A program made the position numbers and the translations under genes. The notes beneath the pieces were generated by a model that was not told the origin of the DNA, ran no database searches, and saw only the letters and a program-made list of their open reading frames with translations. From an uncultured candidate division WPS-2 bacterium (lineage in GTDB: Bacteria > Vulcanimicrobiota > Vulcanimicrobiia > Vulcanimicrobiales > Vulcanimicrobiaceae): 64,000 bases of DNA. Shown piece after piece: positions 25,003-33,663 of this stretch (its first letter is position 1; every line of letters begins with the position of its first letter). The DNA lies in NCBI GenBank assembly GCA_937927945.1, contig CALEYW010000019.1, forward strand, positions 1-64,000, written 5' to 3'.

Positions 25003-25576
25003 AGACGGAGATCAACAGCAGGCGGCCGAGCGGAGCCGCCTCAAGGCGCACCTTGCCGATGACGTCGCGAAACCGCGTTGCTACCGCGTTCGCCCGAGCC
25101 GGGTCACGTGCGCGTAGATCTTCCCAGGCACCCGGCTGCAGCGCCGCGTCGACCGCGCCGCGCAGCATCTCGGCGTCGGCTTCATCCAGCGCCGCAATCG
25201 CCGCCGGCTCAGGAAGGCTCATCTGCGCCGCGGGCGCACGTCGACGTCGCAAATCAACGTCATGAGCGAAGAACGCCTCGCCGCGGTCGCAGCTTCGGCA
25301 CGCTCGGCCCTTTGACTCGGTGCCAGCGAAGGCGTGCGGCACGATCCCGAGCTCAGCGAGCAGCTCTCGCCGCCTCTTCACCGTCTCGGGACTCGCAATC
25401 CACCATGCCTCCTCGACCGACGCCGGCGGCACGATCGCGCGAAAACCACGAACCGAACTCCGCCGTCGCGGCCGCTTCCGGCGCCCGGGAACATCGAATG
25501 CGCCGAGCACCGCTGCACCCTGTCCGTCGCCCTCACACGCTTGCGCCGCGCCGGCGCCACCCGCTGCCGCGTGCAT
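25001..25576 (-). CDS. Unknown protein with a CxxC motif, 191 residues
   Basis: ATG at 25576 overlaps the stop of the lipoprotein gene upstream (TAATG). The protein starts MHAAAGGAGAAQACEGDGQG and has a basic segment, then EAWWIASPETVKRRRELLAE, a GRACRSCDRGEAFFAHD zinc-ribbon-like CxxC, and a helical C-terminus. One CxxC is seen, so a full zinc site would need other ligands or a dimer. No family is recognised. The Tn3-family element inserted exactly at its stop codon and separated it from 11714-12082. Confidence 0.6.
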   Translation of the reverse strand: MHAAAGGAGAAQACEGDGQGAAVLGAFDVPGRRKRPRRRSSVRGFRAIVPPASVEEAWWIASPETVKRRRELLAELGIVPHAFAGTESKGRACRSCDRGEAFFAHDVDLRRRRAPAAQMSLPEPAAIAALDEADAEMLRGAVDAALQPGAWEDLRARDPARANAVATRFRDVIGKVRLEAAPLGRLLLISV

Positions 25577-26097
25577 TAGGGCTGTTTCCGCTGCGTCGAG
25601 TTGAGCGTCGTCGAGATCGCGCCTGTCTGCCCGAAGAACGCCAGGATGATTTGCACGGTGCGCCCGTGCGCGTCGATCGTCGTCGCGTAGATGGCTGGCG
25701 GCTGGGCCGGCGCCGGCGGCGTGTACGACACGTAGACCTGCGTGATCGCGTTCGTAAAGATCATCGTCGGGGACGTCGCCGTACCGGCGGTCGTGCCGAA
25801 GGTCAGCGAGCCGGTCGGCACCGCGTAGACGTTCAGCGGCTGCGCCAGCGATGTTCCTTGACCGATCCCGCCGTTGCCGTTCGCAAGACCGATCGACACG
25901 GCGTAGGTGCCGGCAACGAGCGGACTCGGTAGCTGCTGGAAGGTGAAGGCCATATCCGTCACCTCCACCGGCGCTCGCGGCGCCGGGTGCGCGTTCAGAA
26001 ACGCACCGCCGCCGCCGTTGCAGCCGCCGAGAGCGACGACCAACACCGCGGCGCCAGCGCTGCGCATCGCGGTCTTGATCCACGTCATTTGCTTCAT
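25576..26097 (-). CDS. Small lipoprotein, 173 residues
   Basis: The start MKQMTWIKTAMRSAGAAVLV leads to a lipobox LGGC and a Gly-rich linker, so it is a lipoprotein. The rest is a beta-sandwich-like sequence (VTDMAFTFQQLPSPLVAGTY ... QVYVSYTPPAP). ATG 26097 is chosen because it gives the proper signal peptide. It starts 4 bases after the preceding lipoprotein gene. The function is unknown; it probably belongs to the surface lipoprotein group encoded upstream. Confidence 0.65.
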   Translation of the reverse strand: MKQMTWIKTAMRSAGAAVLVVALGGCNGGGGAFLNAHPAPRAPVEVTDMAFTFQQLPSPLVAGTYAVSIGLANGNGGIGQGTSLAQPLNVYAVPTGSLTFGTTAGTATSPTMIFTNAITQVYVSYTPPAPAQPPAIYATTIDAHGRTVQIILAFFGQTGAISTTLNSTQRKQP

Positions 26098-26101
26098 CGG
26101 C

Positions 26102-27163
26102 CTACCGCGCCGCCGTAACGGTAACGGGAACGGTGACCGATTGGCCGTACACGTCACGCGCCGTGAACGAGCACGAGCCGACGCGGATCCCGCCGACCTG
26201 AACGGTCGCGACGCTGCCCACGCGAACCGCTTTGCTGAACGACGCGAAGCCGACGCACGTGTTCGTCTTGTCGTAGACCTGCGAATACCCGTCCTCGGAG
26301 ATCGCCATAGCGACCTGCGAGCCTGCCGCCACCGTCGGCGCCTTCGGCGCGATCACGAGCGGCGGGTAAGCGACGAGCACCGGCACCGTCACGGGCTGGC
26401 CGTAGACGTCCTTAGCCGTGTACGAGCACGACCCCGGCGCAATACCCGTTGCCTGCACCGTTGCGACGGAGCCGACGCGATTCGCTGCGCCGAACGTCGC
26501 TAGGCCAGCGCACGTGTTCGACTTCGCATAGACCTGGGTGTAGCCGTTCTCGCTGATCGTAATCGGCTGCGTCGCGAATGCGCCCGCCGTCGCCAGCGTG
26601 ATGCTCCGCGGCAGCACCGACAGCGCGCTGTAGTCCACGCCGTTCACCGTCACGTCCTCGCTCGCACGGCTGGTGACGTCGGCGAGGTGGAACTTTGCCA
26701 CGCCGCCCACTGGCAAAAACGCGACGAACCCGTTGAGCGAGACATTGAGCTGCGCCGAGACACTTCCGGGCAGCAGCGTCGCCTGCACCACGTCGCCGAG
26801 ATTCACGTTGCACGGCCGCACCGTGACGTAGAGCGGCTGATACGGCTTGACAACGAACGGCGACGTATACGCGTACGCCTGATCGCCCGTCTGCGGCTTC
26901 TCGTACGGGTAGAGCTTCGTCGGGTCAGCCGGGCACACGAACGGCGTCGGAGCGTCTTTGAACGGCTGCGCAACGGTGACTTGTACCGTGTCTCCGACAT
27001 TCGTTGCCAAGTAGGGCTGCAGCGACTGGACGCTGCGCGCGCCGGCACTCGCGGGCGCGCCGACGTCGTGCTGGGCTACCGGGACTTCGTGCGACGGCCC
27101 GGAGCCTCCGGCCGAACACGCAACGAGCGACAACGCCACGAGGGCGCCGAGAATGATCCTCAT
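26102..27163 (-). CDS. Lipoprotein with two tandem repeats
   Basis: 353 residues. MRIILGALVALSLVACSAGG is a lipoprotein signal (lipobox LVAC). The C-terminal half holds two copies of a roughly 65-residue module: ISENGYTQVYAKSNTCAGLA and ISEDGYSQVYDKTNTCVGFA, each followed by VGSVATVQ, GSCS(Y/F)TA(K/R)DVYGQ and VTVPV. Each copy has two cysteines, likely a disulfide, and looks like a beta-sandwich adhesion or carbohydrate-type module. ATG 27163 gives the signal peptide. The role is unknown. Confidence 0.7.
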   Translation of the reverse strand: MRIILGALVALSLVACSAGGSGPSHEVPVAQHDVGAPASAGARSVQSLQPYLATNVGDTVQVTVAQPFKDAPTPFVCPADPTKLYPYEKPQTGDQAYAYTSPFVVKPYQPLYVTVRPCNVNLGDVVQATLLPGSVSAQLNVSLNGFVAFLPVGGVAKFHLADVTSRASEDVTVNGVDYSALSVLPRSITLATAGAFATQPITISENGYTQVYAKSNTCAGLATFGAANRVGSVATVQATGIAPGSCSYTAKDVYGQPVTVPVLVAYPPLVIAPKAPTVAAGSQVAMAISEDGYSQVYDKTNTCVGFASFSKAVRVGSVATVQVGGIRVGSCSFTARDVYGQSVTVPVTVTAAR

Positions 27164-27222
27164 GATTTGACAAACCGCCCTTTCCGTTTGGCGAGTGGGA
27201 GATGAGGAATAGGCGTGATCCA

Positions 27223-28983
27223 TCACCGGATCGCGCCGATCGAAGCATTCTGGAACTCCGCAAACCACATGCGGCCATCGGGGCCGAGCACCATGTACGA
27301 AGGCCGACTCGATGCGGTGGGCAGTTGCGGGAACGTCGTGTAGACACCGCCGGTGCTGATCTCAGCGATGCGGTTGCCCGCCGGCGAGCGTTCCGTGAAC
27401 CAAATCTGATTGTCGCGGCCGACACCGATGCCGGAGAACCCGTTGCCGGCGACGCCAGGGTATTCGGTGAACCCCGTCCCGTTCGTGTTGATCGCGGCGA
27501 CGGCGCCGCTGTTCTCCGTGAACCAAATACGCCCGTCCGGACCAGCCACCAGCTGCGTCGGCGCGGACCCGATGCCGCCGGCGGCAGAACCGACGTTGTA
27601 CTCGCTGATCGCACCCGTGCTCGTGTTGATCGCACCGAGTTTGTTCGCAGCTGATTCAGCGAACCACATACGGCCGTCGCCGCCGGCCGTAATCCCTGCG
27701 GGAGTCGAGCTGGCCGTCGGAATCCCGTACGTCGTGACGGTACAGCCGGTCGTCGTAATCTTTCCGACGAGGTTGGCTCCGTTGTCCGTAAACCACACGT
27801 TGCCGTCGCTACCCTTCGCCGTCACCGCGGGCCGTGAGCTCGGATTAGGGAGCGTGCATTCAGAGACGACGCCGGCGGGCGTGATGCTGCCGACCTTGTT
27901 CGTTGCTGTCTCCGCAAACCACACATTGCCGTCTGGGCCAAGCGACGACCCCGCGGGCGACGCTGAGGCCGTCAACGTCGAATAGTTGGCGGCGACGCCC
28001 GCCGGCGTCATCTTGCCGATCGTGCTCGTCGTAAGCTCGGGATACCAGAGGTTCCCGTCCGAGCCCACCGTGATGCTGGCGGGCCCGGATCCCGTGGTCG
28101 CATATTGCGTGAGCTGCTGCGCCACGGCGAACGACGCGCTGCCCGCAGAGCCGCTGCTCGGCGTCCCGGTGATGGTCGGTGAGAACGACGTCGTGCTTTG
28201 CGCCGTCGTCAGATTCGCGCCGTTGTAAGTCACGGTGATGTTGGAAGCCGGCGACGACAGCGTCGACGTCGAGAGCGACGTTGTCGTCCCGCCGCCGGCG
28301 ACGGCAAGCGAAATGGTCACGGGGTTGCCGCTGGAGTCCGAATACGTGTCCGCGACAATGACGTTGCCGTCCGCGTCGAGCGCCGCGACCGCGACCGGCT
28401 GCGTGATGCTCACGCTCGGATCCACAAGCGGCAGCGCCAACGATACGCCGACGCTCGAGACGACGCCGAGCATCGTGAACGACACCGAGTTTGACGTTGC
28501 CGCCGTCACGGTCTGCGCCGCGGCCATTCCCCACCCGAGCTGGTGCGCGGTACCCGGAATCGCACCCGCTACCGGGGCCAGGTCATAGCTCGTCACAACA
28601 ACGTCGTCGCTACCGACCGGTGCCGGAATCGGAACCGTGCAGATCCGTCCGCCGCCCCCGGCCGAGCACACCGGGGCGCCCGACACGTCGACCGTCGACG
28701 TCGTCAGCGCGGCCGGATTGTTGACTCGCGGGGACTTGTAGACCGCGATCGAGAGGCCTTTCGTATTTATCGCCACGCTCTGGATGCGCCGGCGGCGACC
28801 TGTAGCCGTTACGCTAGGCGCAGGCACGATGAACCGCACCGAGAGAGTCCCCATCGTGCTGGGGCCGGGCCCCTGAGGCAAAGCAGAGCCTCCGCCGCCA
28901 CCGCCGCAACCGGCGAGAAGCGCGACAAGCAACGTGCCGACAACGGCGCGGCCGCGCGACGCCAGCAAAGGAAAGGACGTCAC
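27223..28983 (-). CDS. NHL / virginiamycin-B-lyase-like beta-propeller lipoprotein
   Basis: 586 residues with a lipobox (LLAGC) after the signal helix and a Gly-rich linker. An N-terminal domain of about 150 residues (IAVYKSPRVNN ... PVAGAIPGTAHQLGWG) is shared with the next two upstream lipoproteins. The C-terminal 300 residues are repeats of the type GPDGNVWFAE..NKVGSITPAG, the propeller blade of virginiamycin B lyase-like proteins. The propeller may bind an unknown ligand at the cell surface; antibiotic-lyase activity should not be assumed. The GTG start overlaps the upstream stop (GTGA). Confidence 0.78.
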   Translation of the reverse strand: MTSFPLLASRGRAVVGTLLVALLAGCGGGGGGSALPQGPGPSTMGTLSVRFIVPAPSVTATGRRRRIQSVAINTKGLSIAVYKSPRVNNPAALTTSTVDVSGAPVCSAGGGGRICTVPIPAPVGSDDVVVTSYDLAPVAGAIPGTAHQLGWGMAAAQTVTAATSNSVSFTMLGVVSSVGVSLALPLVDPSVSITQPVAVAALDADGNVIVADTYSDSSGNPVTISLAVAGGGTTTSLSTSTLSSPASNITVTYNGANLTTAQSTTSFSPTITGTPSSGSAGSASFAVAQQLTQYATTGSGPASITVGSDGNLWYPELTTSTIGKMTPAGVAANYSTLTASASPAGSSLGPDGNVWFAETATNKVGSITPAGVVSECTLPNPSSRPAVTAKGSDGNVWFTDNGANLVGKITTTGCTVTTYGIPTASSTPAGITAGGDGRMWFAESAANKLGAINTSTGAISEYNVGSAAGGIGSAPTQLVAGPDGRIWFTENSGAVAAINTNGTGFTEYPGVAGNGFSGIGVGRDNQIWFTERSPAGNRIAEISTGGVYTTFPQLPTASSRPSYMVLGPDGRMWFAEFQNASIGAIR

Positions 28984-31025
28984 GGCGTAAACCTCACGAC
29001 GTTGTTACTGTTGCGCTCGGTGAACCAGAGATTGCCGTCGGGCCCAACGGCGATGCCCGATGGGGTGTTGCCGCTCATCCCGAGCGCCGCGCTTCCGACG
29101 AACCGCGTGACGGCGCCGAGCGTCGTGCCATTCAGCCCGGTTCCGACCTTGCCGATCGTGTGGCCGCCGAACGAATTGTCGGTGTACCACATATTCCCGT
29201 CGAGCCCGGCGACGATGTCCTTCGGCGATCCGACCGTCGTGCTGTACTCCGTGACGGTGCCGGACGTCGTGATGCGACCGATCTTGCTCTTGTTGTTCTC
29301 GGTGAACCAAAGCGCGCCATCCGGCCCGGCCGCAATTCGCACGAGCGTTGCTCCGGCCGAGATCCCCGTCGAATACGCCGTTAGGCTGCCGGCGACGGTT
29401 CCGTTGACTCCCGTTCCGATCGCATAGACCGTCGCGCCGTTCTGTGGAACCATCCACATGCGCCCGTCAGGCCCCGCCGCGATCCCGATGCCCTGGAAGC
29501 CGACCAAGTATTCGACCAGCCCCGCGCCGCCGGTCGTAATGACTCCCACCAGGCTGCTCGTCGGCTCCGTGAACCACATCCGATTGTCAGGACCAGCCGC
29601 CACCGCGTCAGAACCAATCGAGATCGGATAATCGACCGTCGTGCCATCGGAGGCCATCGCCCCGACGCGCGTCGTCGAGGGTTCCGCATACCACATGCGT
29701 CCATCGGGACCGAGCGCAACCCCCGTCGGGTTTGAAGAAGGGGTCGCCGTCGCATAGCGCGTGATCGTGCCGTTCCGGTCGATCGCCCCGATCATCGACG
29801 TGTTGAACTCGCAGAACCACATGCGCCCATCGACGCCCATGTGCAGCGGGTCGAGGTTCCCCGACCCGCCCCCACCCGGTACCGCGAACTCCGTATAGCC
29901 GCCCGGCACGGTCAGCGGCGTCGTCGTTATCGTCGTAGCGACGTTGACCGCGACCGACGTACTCGTCCCGACGTTATCGGAAAACGCGACGGAACAGCCC
30001 GCGGCGCCCGTTGACCCGGCGGTAATGACCGCGCTCGCGCTCGCGCCCGTTCCGCTCACCGCGCCCACCGAAGCAATGCCGCTGCAGGCGAGAGGCGTCG
30101 CGCTGTACGTCACGGTGTTCGGTGCGCCTGCCTCGCTGATGGCCGCCGTCGTCGTTTGACCCGCAGCGATGAAATTGGCAGCGCTGCCGCTTCCATACGG
30201 CCCCGAGAGCGCCACGAACATCGGCGACACATTTATAGTCGACGTCGCTACGCCGCTCGCCGAAATCGCAACGGTCGCGTAGTACCCGGCAGACCCGCCG
30301 CCGTCATAGGACACCTGCACCGCATCGGACGACCGCGTTACCGTCGCGGACGCGCCCACGTTGGATCCGTTCAGCTTCAGCGATACATGACCGATCCCAC
30401 CGACTTCGGTCAGAGCGAGCGTAATTGGATTCGCGTACGGGTCGTTGACGCCCGCGACGATCGGCTCGTTCGCGTAATCTGTGGGCGCGAGCGCAAAGCC
30501 GACCTGATGAGCCGCGCCATCCGCAGAAAGCGACACGAACCCCGGGGCACCGTACGCGTTCACGATTCCGCCTACGTAGATCGTCGCGTTCGTCGTCGTA
30601 CGGTCCACAACCGTGATTCCCGTGACCGAGCTCGTGGCGAGCGCGTGCGCCGTACCCGGAATTGCGCCAGCGACGGGCGCTTTATCATACGTCGTCGCTA
30701 CCAGAGTATACGTGCCATGCGGCACGAGCGTCGTCGACGCGGTGCAGGTCCTCGGCGAACTCATCGAACCACCACATGCCGCCGACCCCGGCGACACGTC
30801 AACGACCGTCTCGGCCACTACGGTCGCTCCCGACATAACCTTCAAATCCACGCCCAGCGTCGCCGCCGAAATAAAGCGTGGCGCCCGCGCCGCCCCGCCC
30901 GGCGTCTTCGCCGAGCTCGCGCCTACGATCAGCCGCACGCCGACCGCCGCAGTCCCTTCGTCCGTACGTACGGGCAGAACGCTCGCGCTGCGTCCGCCGC
31001 AAGACGACAGAGCGAGAGCCAACAA
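28980..31025 (-). CDS. NHL / virginiamycin-B-lyase-like beta-propeller lipoprotein
   Basis: 681 residues with the same plan as its neighbour: short signal and lipobox (LALALSSC), an N-terminal domain (ATTYDKAPVAGAIPGTAHAL), Ig-like beta-rich middle, and propeller blades such as GPDGRMWYAEPSTTRVGAMA and GPDGALWFTENNKSKIGRIT. The only usual start codon in the frame is TTG 31025, which leaves an unusually short signal with no positive charge. The frame stays open upstream (PYLLLALALSSC), so an unusual start is possible. Probably a surface protein. Confidence 0.72.
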   Translation of the reverse strand: MLALALSSCGGRSASVLPVRTDEGTAAVGVRLIVGASSAKTPGGAARAPRFISAATLGVDLKVMSGATVVAETVVDVSPGSAACGGSMSSPRTCTASTTLVPHGTYTLVATTYDKAPVAGAIPGTAHALATSSVTGITVVDRTTTNATIYVGGIVNAYGAPGFVSLSADGAAHQVGFALAPTDYANEPIVAGVNDPYANPITLALTEVGGIGHVSLKLNGSNVGASATVTRSSDAVQVSYDGGGSAGYYATVAISASGVATSTINVSPMFVALSGPYGSGSAANFIAAGQTTTAAISEAGAPNTVTYSATPLACSGIASVGAVSGTGASASAVITAGSTGAAGCSVAFSDNVGTSTSVAVNVATTITTTPLTVPGGYTEFAVPGGGGSGNLDPLHMGVDGRMWFCEFNTSMIGAIDRNGTITRYATATPSSNPTGVALGPDGRMWYAEPSTTRVGAMASDGTTVDYPISIGSDAVAAGPDNRMWFTEPTSSLVGVITTGGAGLVEYLVGFQGIGIAAGPDGRMWMVPQNGATVYAIGTGVNGTVAGSLTAYSTGISAGATLVRIAAGPDGALWFTENNKSKIGRITTSGTVTEYSTTVGSPKDIVAGLDGNMWYTDNSFGGHTIGKVGTGLNGTTLGAVTRFVGSAALGMSGNTPSGIAVGPDGNLWFTERNSNNVVRFTP

Positions 31026-31081
31026 CAGATACGGGAACAGGGCCGTGGCGTACCACGGCCCTCCCGCGCTGCCGTTGGGGC

Positions 31082-31969
31082 CTAGTTGACGGTCCAGTTG
31101 ATCGTCCCGTTCGGGCTCGTGTAGAGCGTGAACGTCGCGGTCAAAGGCGTCCCCGACGTGTCCGTCGCCGTGCAGACAATGCTGCCGCCGCTCGCGCCTA
31201 GCGAAACGCCGTCATAGGCGCCCTTTGCGATCGTATTCTGCGACGCGTTGCCGATGCTCAGAGACGCATTCGTCGTCCCGTCGTTCTGCTTCAGCAACAA
31301 ATGCGCGCCGCAGACGATCGTGATCGTGTCGTTCGCTCCCGCCGTCGTGAGGAACTGTTGCGGTCCCACGATCACGGCGCCCGAGGCGTCCTTCGCGTTG
31401 AAGATCACCGGACCACTCCCGGCGACTCCGTCCTGTGTCACGTTCGTGCTCGGCGTGAACGCGATCGACGCGACCACCGGATTCAACGTGACGCTGATGT
31501 TGTTGACGCCGGTCGTGATGCTCTGCGTTACGGTGTTTTGCGAGAGCGGCGTACCCGTGCCATCCGTTGCCTGATATGCCGTGACGACGAAGATGTCGGT
31601 CCCGACCGGCGCCTGCGACGTCGCCGTGCAGGTTTCTTCGCCCGGGATCGGCGTGTTCGCCGTGCATCCCGAAGACAGGTTTACGACCGTCGCCGGCTGC
31701 GTCACCGAGTGTCCGTTGTTCGACGTGACGAGGAAACTGACGCTTCCGGTGTTCGGAGAGAGAAACTGCGGCCGCCGTTGGTGACCGCTCGGCGACCCCG
31801 TTCCCGGCATCGGCGCCACGATCGAATACTGGACCGCGGTGGACTGAAACTGTTGCGGCGGCTGCACGTTGGTCGGCGGCGCGGCGCTGCTGCTACCGCC
31901 GCCGCCTCCGCAAGCGGCGAGTCCGAGAGCGAGCACCAAGGCGGCGCCCGAGAAGCGAGAGAGGTTCAC
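31082..31969 (-). CDS. Lipoprotein, first gene of the surface-lipoprotein operon
   Basis: 295 residues. MNLSRFSGAALVLALGLAAC ends in a lipobox and is followed by GGGGGSSS. The first domain has the same pattern as the two propeller proteins: a Cys-rich centre (SSGCTANTPIPGEETCTATS) and VGTDIFVVTAYQATDGTGTP. A second beta-rich domain with Cys follows, and there is no propeller. It probably leads the operon that runs down to 25001. The function is unknown. Confidence 0.7.
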   Translation of the reverse strand: MNLSRFSGAALVLALGLAACGGGGGSSSAAPPTNVQPPQQFQSTAVQYSIVAPMPGTGSPSGHQRRPQFLSPNTGSVSFLVTSNNGHSVTQPATVVNLSSGCTANTPIPGEETCTATSQAPVGTDIFVVTAYQATDGTGTPLSQNTVTQSITTGVNNISVTLNPVVASIAFTPSTNVTQDGVAGSGPVIFNAKDASGAVIVGPQQFLTTAGANDTITIVCGAHLLLKQNDGTTNASLSIGNASQNTIAKGAYDGVSLGASGGSIVCTATDTSGTPLTATFTLYTSPNGTINWTVN

Positions 31970-32307
31970 GGAGAACGAGTCCTTTCAAAGAGATCCGCTA
32001 CGCTCTCATGGCGTAACGCGGTGATCCGCACGCGGCTTCGAGACACTTCTCACACCCGTCAACCGCCGGTCTCCAGGCAGTTGGACAAGACGAAGCGCAC
32101 GAGGATGACAGCGCCCGGTTCGTTCCCGGGACGCCTTACCCTGCAATATCGGGAGGGGATGGGGAGGGGTTTAGTTAGGACTCTGCAAACGCCGGGACGT
32201 TCTTAGGAGGGAACCCCCCGGCAGCCGCCGTCCGGACGCTCGATCTGGCCGCCACCCTGCGGAACAGGACAAGCCGGGTGGCCGCCCGACACGGCGAAGA
32301 CTCACCC
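31970..32307. promoter_or_regulatory. Divergent intergenic region with G-quadruplex-like tract
   Basis: About 340 bases between divergent genes. GGGAGGGGATGGGGAGGGG (32151-32169) followed by TTTAGTTAGG is on the coding strand of the ligase-like gene. With four G-runs separated by 1-2 bases it meets the usual G-quadruplex pattern. An inverted repeat GCCCGGTTCGTTCCCGGGACG lies just before it. No clear -10/-35 pair is seen. Confidence 0.4.
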
Positions 32308-32901
32308 GTGGACCCGATGCTCCTCGCACGCGCCTCGTCGATACCGAGCCTCACCGGATCCGGCGAGCTGAAGTTTGACGGCTTTCGCGCGATCGTCACC
32401 GTCGAGAGCGGGCGCGTCCGCTCCATGACGGGACGCGGCGGCGGCAAGCTCGCTGGCCGTTTCCCGGCCCTCGCCGGAACCCTCGGCGACGCCGTCGACG
32501 CCGACCGCGTCACGCTCGACGGAGAGATCATCGCGGGGACCGGCGACGTCGCCAGCTTCGAGCTGCTGCTGCGCGGCGCCGGCCGGCGCCGATCCCCCAT
32601 CCCGGTGAGTTTCGTAGCCTTCGACCTGCTCGCGCTGGACGGAAGAGTCCTCACGCAGAAGCCCATCGAACACCGCCGCGGACTGCTCGCGCAGGTAGTC
32701 CGCGACACCGACGCTGTCGCGCGTATCCGGTCCTATGAAGATCCCGCTGCGCTATTCGCGGCCGCCGAGCACCTCCGCATGGAGGGCGTCGTCGTCAAGG
32801 CGTCGCGATCGCTCTACTATCCCGGCTTACGCTGTGGTCAGCGCTGCTGGGTGAAGGTCAAGACGTCTCACGCGCGCACCGGCGAGCCGCGCTGGAACTA
32901 A
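32308..32901 (+). CDS. ATP-dependent DNA ligase-like adenylation domain
   Basis: About 197 residues from GTG 32308 (GTG 32278 is an alternative). All nucleotidyltransferase motifs are visible: motif I ELKFDGFR with the adenylated Lys, TLDGEII, SFVAFDLLALDG, MEGVVVKA and CWVKVK. The OB-fold domain that normally follows is missing, so it is an adenylation-only ligase-like protein. It may need a partner or act in repair such as end joining (inference). LigD-type polymerase or nuclease domains are not nearby. Confidence 0.82.
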   Translation: MDPMLLARASSIPSLTGSGELKFDGFRAIVTVESGRVRSMTGRGGGKLAGRFPALAGTLGDAVDADRVTLDGEIIAGTGDVASFELLLRGAGRRRSPIPVSFVAFDLLALDGRVLTQKPIEHRRGLLAQVVRDTDAVARIRSYEDPAALFAAAEHLRMEGVVVKASRSLYYPGLRCGQRCWVKVKTSHARTGEPRWN

Positions 32902-32910
32902 GCAACAACC

Positions 32911-33660
32911 TCAAGTCCCGTCGACGTCCTCCGGCCTCCAGTCCGGTTCGCCCGGCAGTCTGAAGGACTGCGGATCCAACCGTGCCCAGGGCTCAAATAT
33001 CCGATACCACGCGGTCTGCTCGATCGGCGTCATCGACCCTCGGTTCGTACTGTATCCGTGGCCGGTCAGAAGCGCGATGTACCGTTTCGCGAGGTCCTCG
33101 CAATCGAAGATCGCCGCGTCGAGCTCCGCCCACGTCATCGTGTCACCCGGACCCGCTGAGCGATCGGCGTGCGCGATCGTCCGGTTCACGACCTTGCGAA
33201 CCTTCTCTAACATCGTCTCGAGCGCATCGCGGTCCGCCTCTACCTTCGCGACGTTCAACGCCCGTCCGGACGCATCGGCGATCCAGCCGTACGTCGCGCG
33301 CGCCAATGCCTCGAGCATACTCGCGTCGTACGGGTGAGTCGTTTGATTCCACAACGTCACCACCGCGGCGAAGTCCCAATCCGCCGGATGCGCGATCATG
33401 CGATCGAACAACTGGCGAAGCGAGTGAGACTTCGGGTTCCGATCGCCAAGCCGTCGCAAACCAACGAGCACCGACTGAGAATACCAGCGAGCCACCGCCG
33501 GCGGGAAATGCGTTCGCTGTACCGCCACGCTCTTACGGATGCCGTCGCGGAACCGCGAGAACGTCTGCCGATCGCTCTGCAGCATCACGATCGCGTCCTC
33601 AACCACCTCGCACGTCGCGACCGCCTCTCGCCGGCGCTCGTCTAGCGTCAAAGCTGCCAC
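32911..33660 (-). CDS. AbiU2/HEPN-like protein
   Basis: 249 helical residues. The C-terminal part VRKVVNRTIAHADRSAG ... TWAELDAAIFDCEDLAKRYI resembles AbiU2-type HEPN domains, with Arg-160 and His-164 as a possible RNase pair. HEPN proteins of this kind are linked to abortive infection and toxin activity, but no antitoxin is recognised beside it. It starts 3 bases after the tyrosine recombinase gene, so both are in the compact small-gene operon. An RNase role is inferred. Confidence 0.6.
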   Translation of the reverse strand: MAALTLDERRREAVATCEVVEDAIVMLQSDRQTFSRFRDGIRKSVAVQRTHFPPAVARWYSQSVLVGLRRLGDRNPKSHSLRQLFDRMIAHPADWDFAAVVTLWNQTTHPYDASMLEALARATYGWIADASGRALNVAKVEADRDALETMLEKVRKVVNRTIAHADRSAGPGDTMTWAELDAAIFDCEDLAKRYIALLTGHGYSTNRGSMTPIEQTAWYRIFEPWARLDPQSFRLPGEPDWRPEDVDGT

Positions 33661-33663
33661 GCT

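Noticed and set aside
27223..31025. Streptogramin resistance (virginiamycin B lyase) genes
   Set aside because: Only the propeller blades are similar. These are large multidomain lipoproteins, so resistance should not be assumed.
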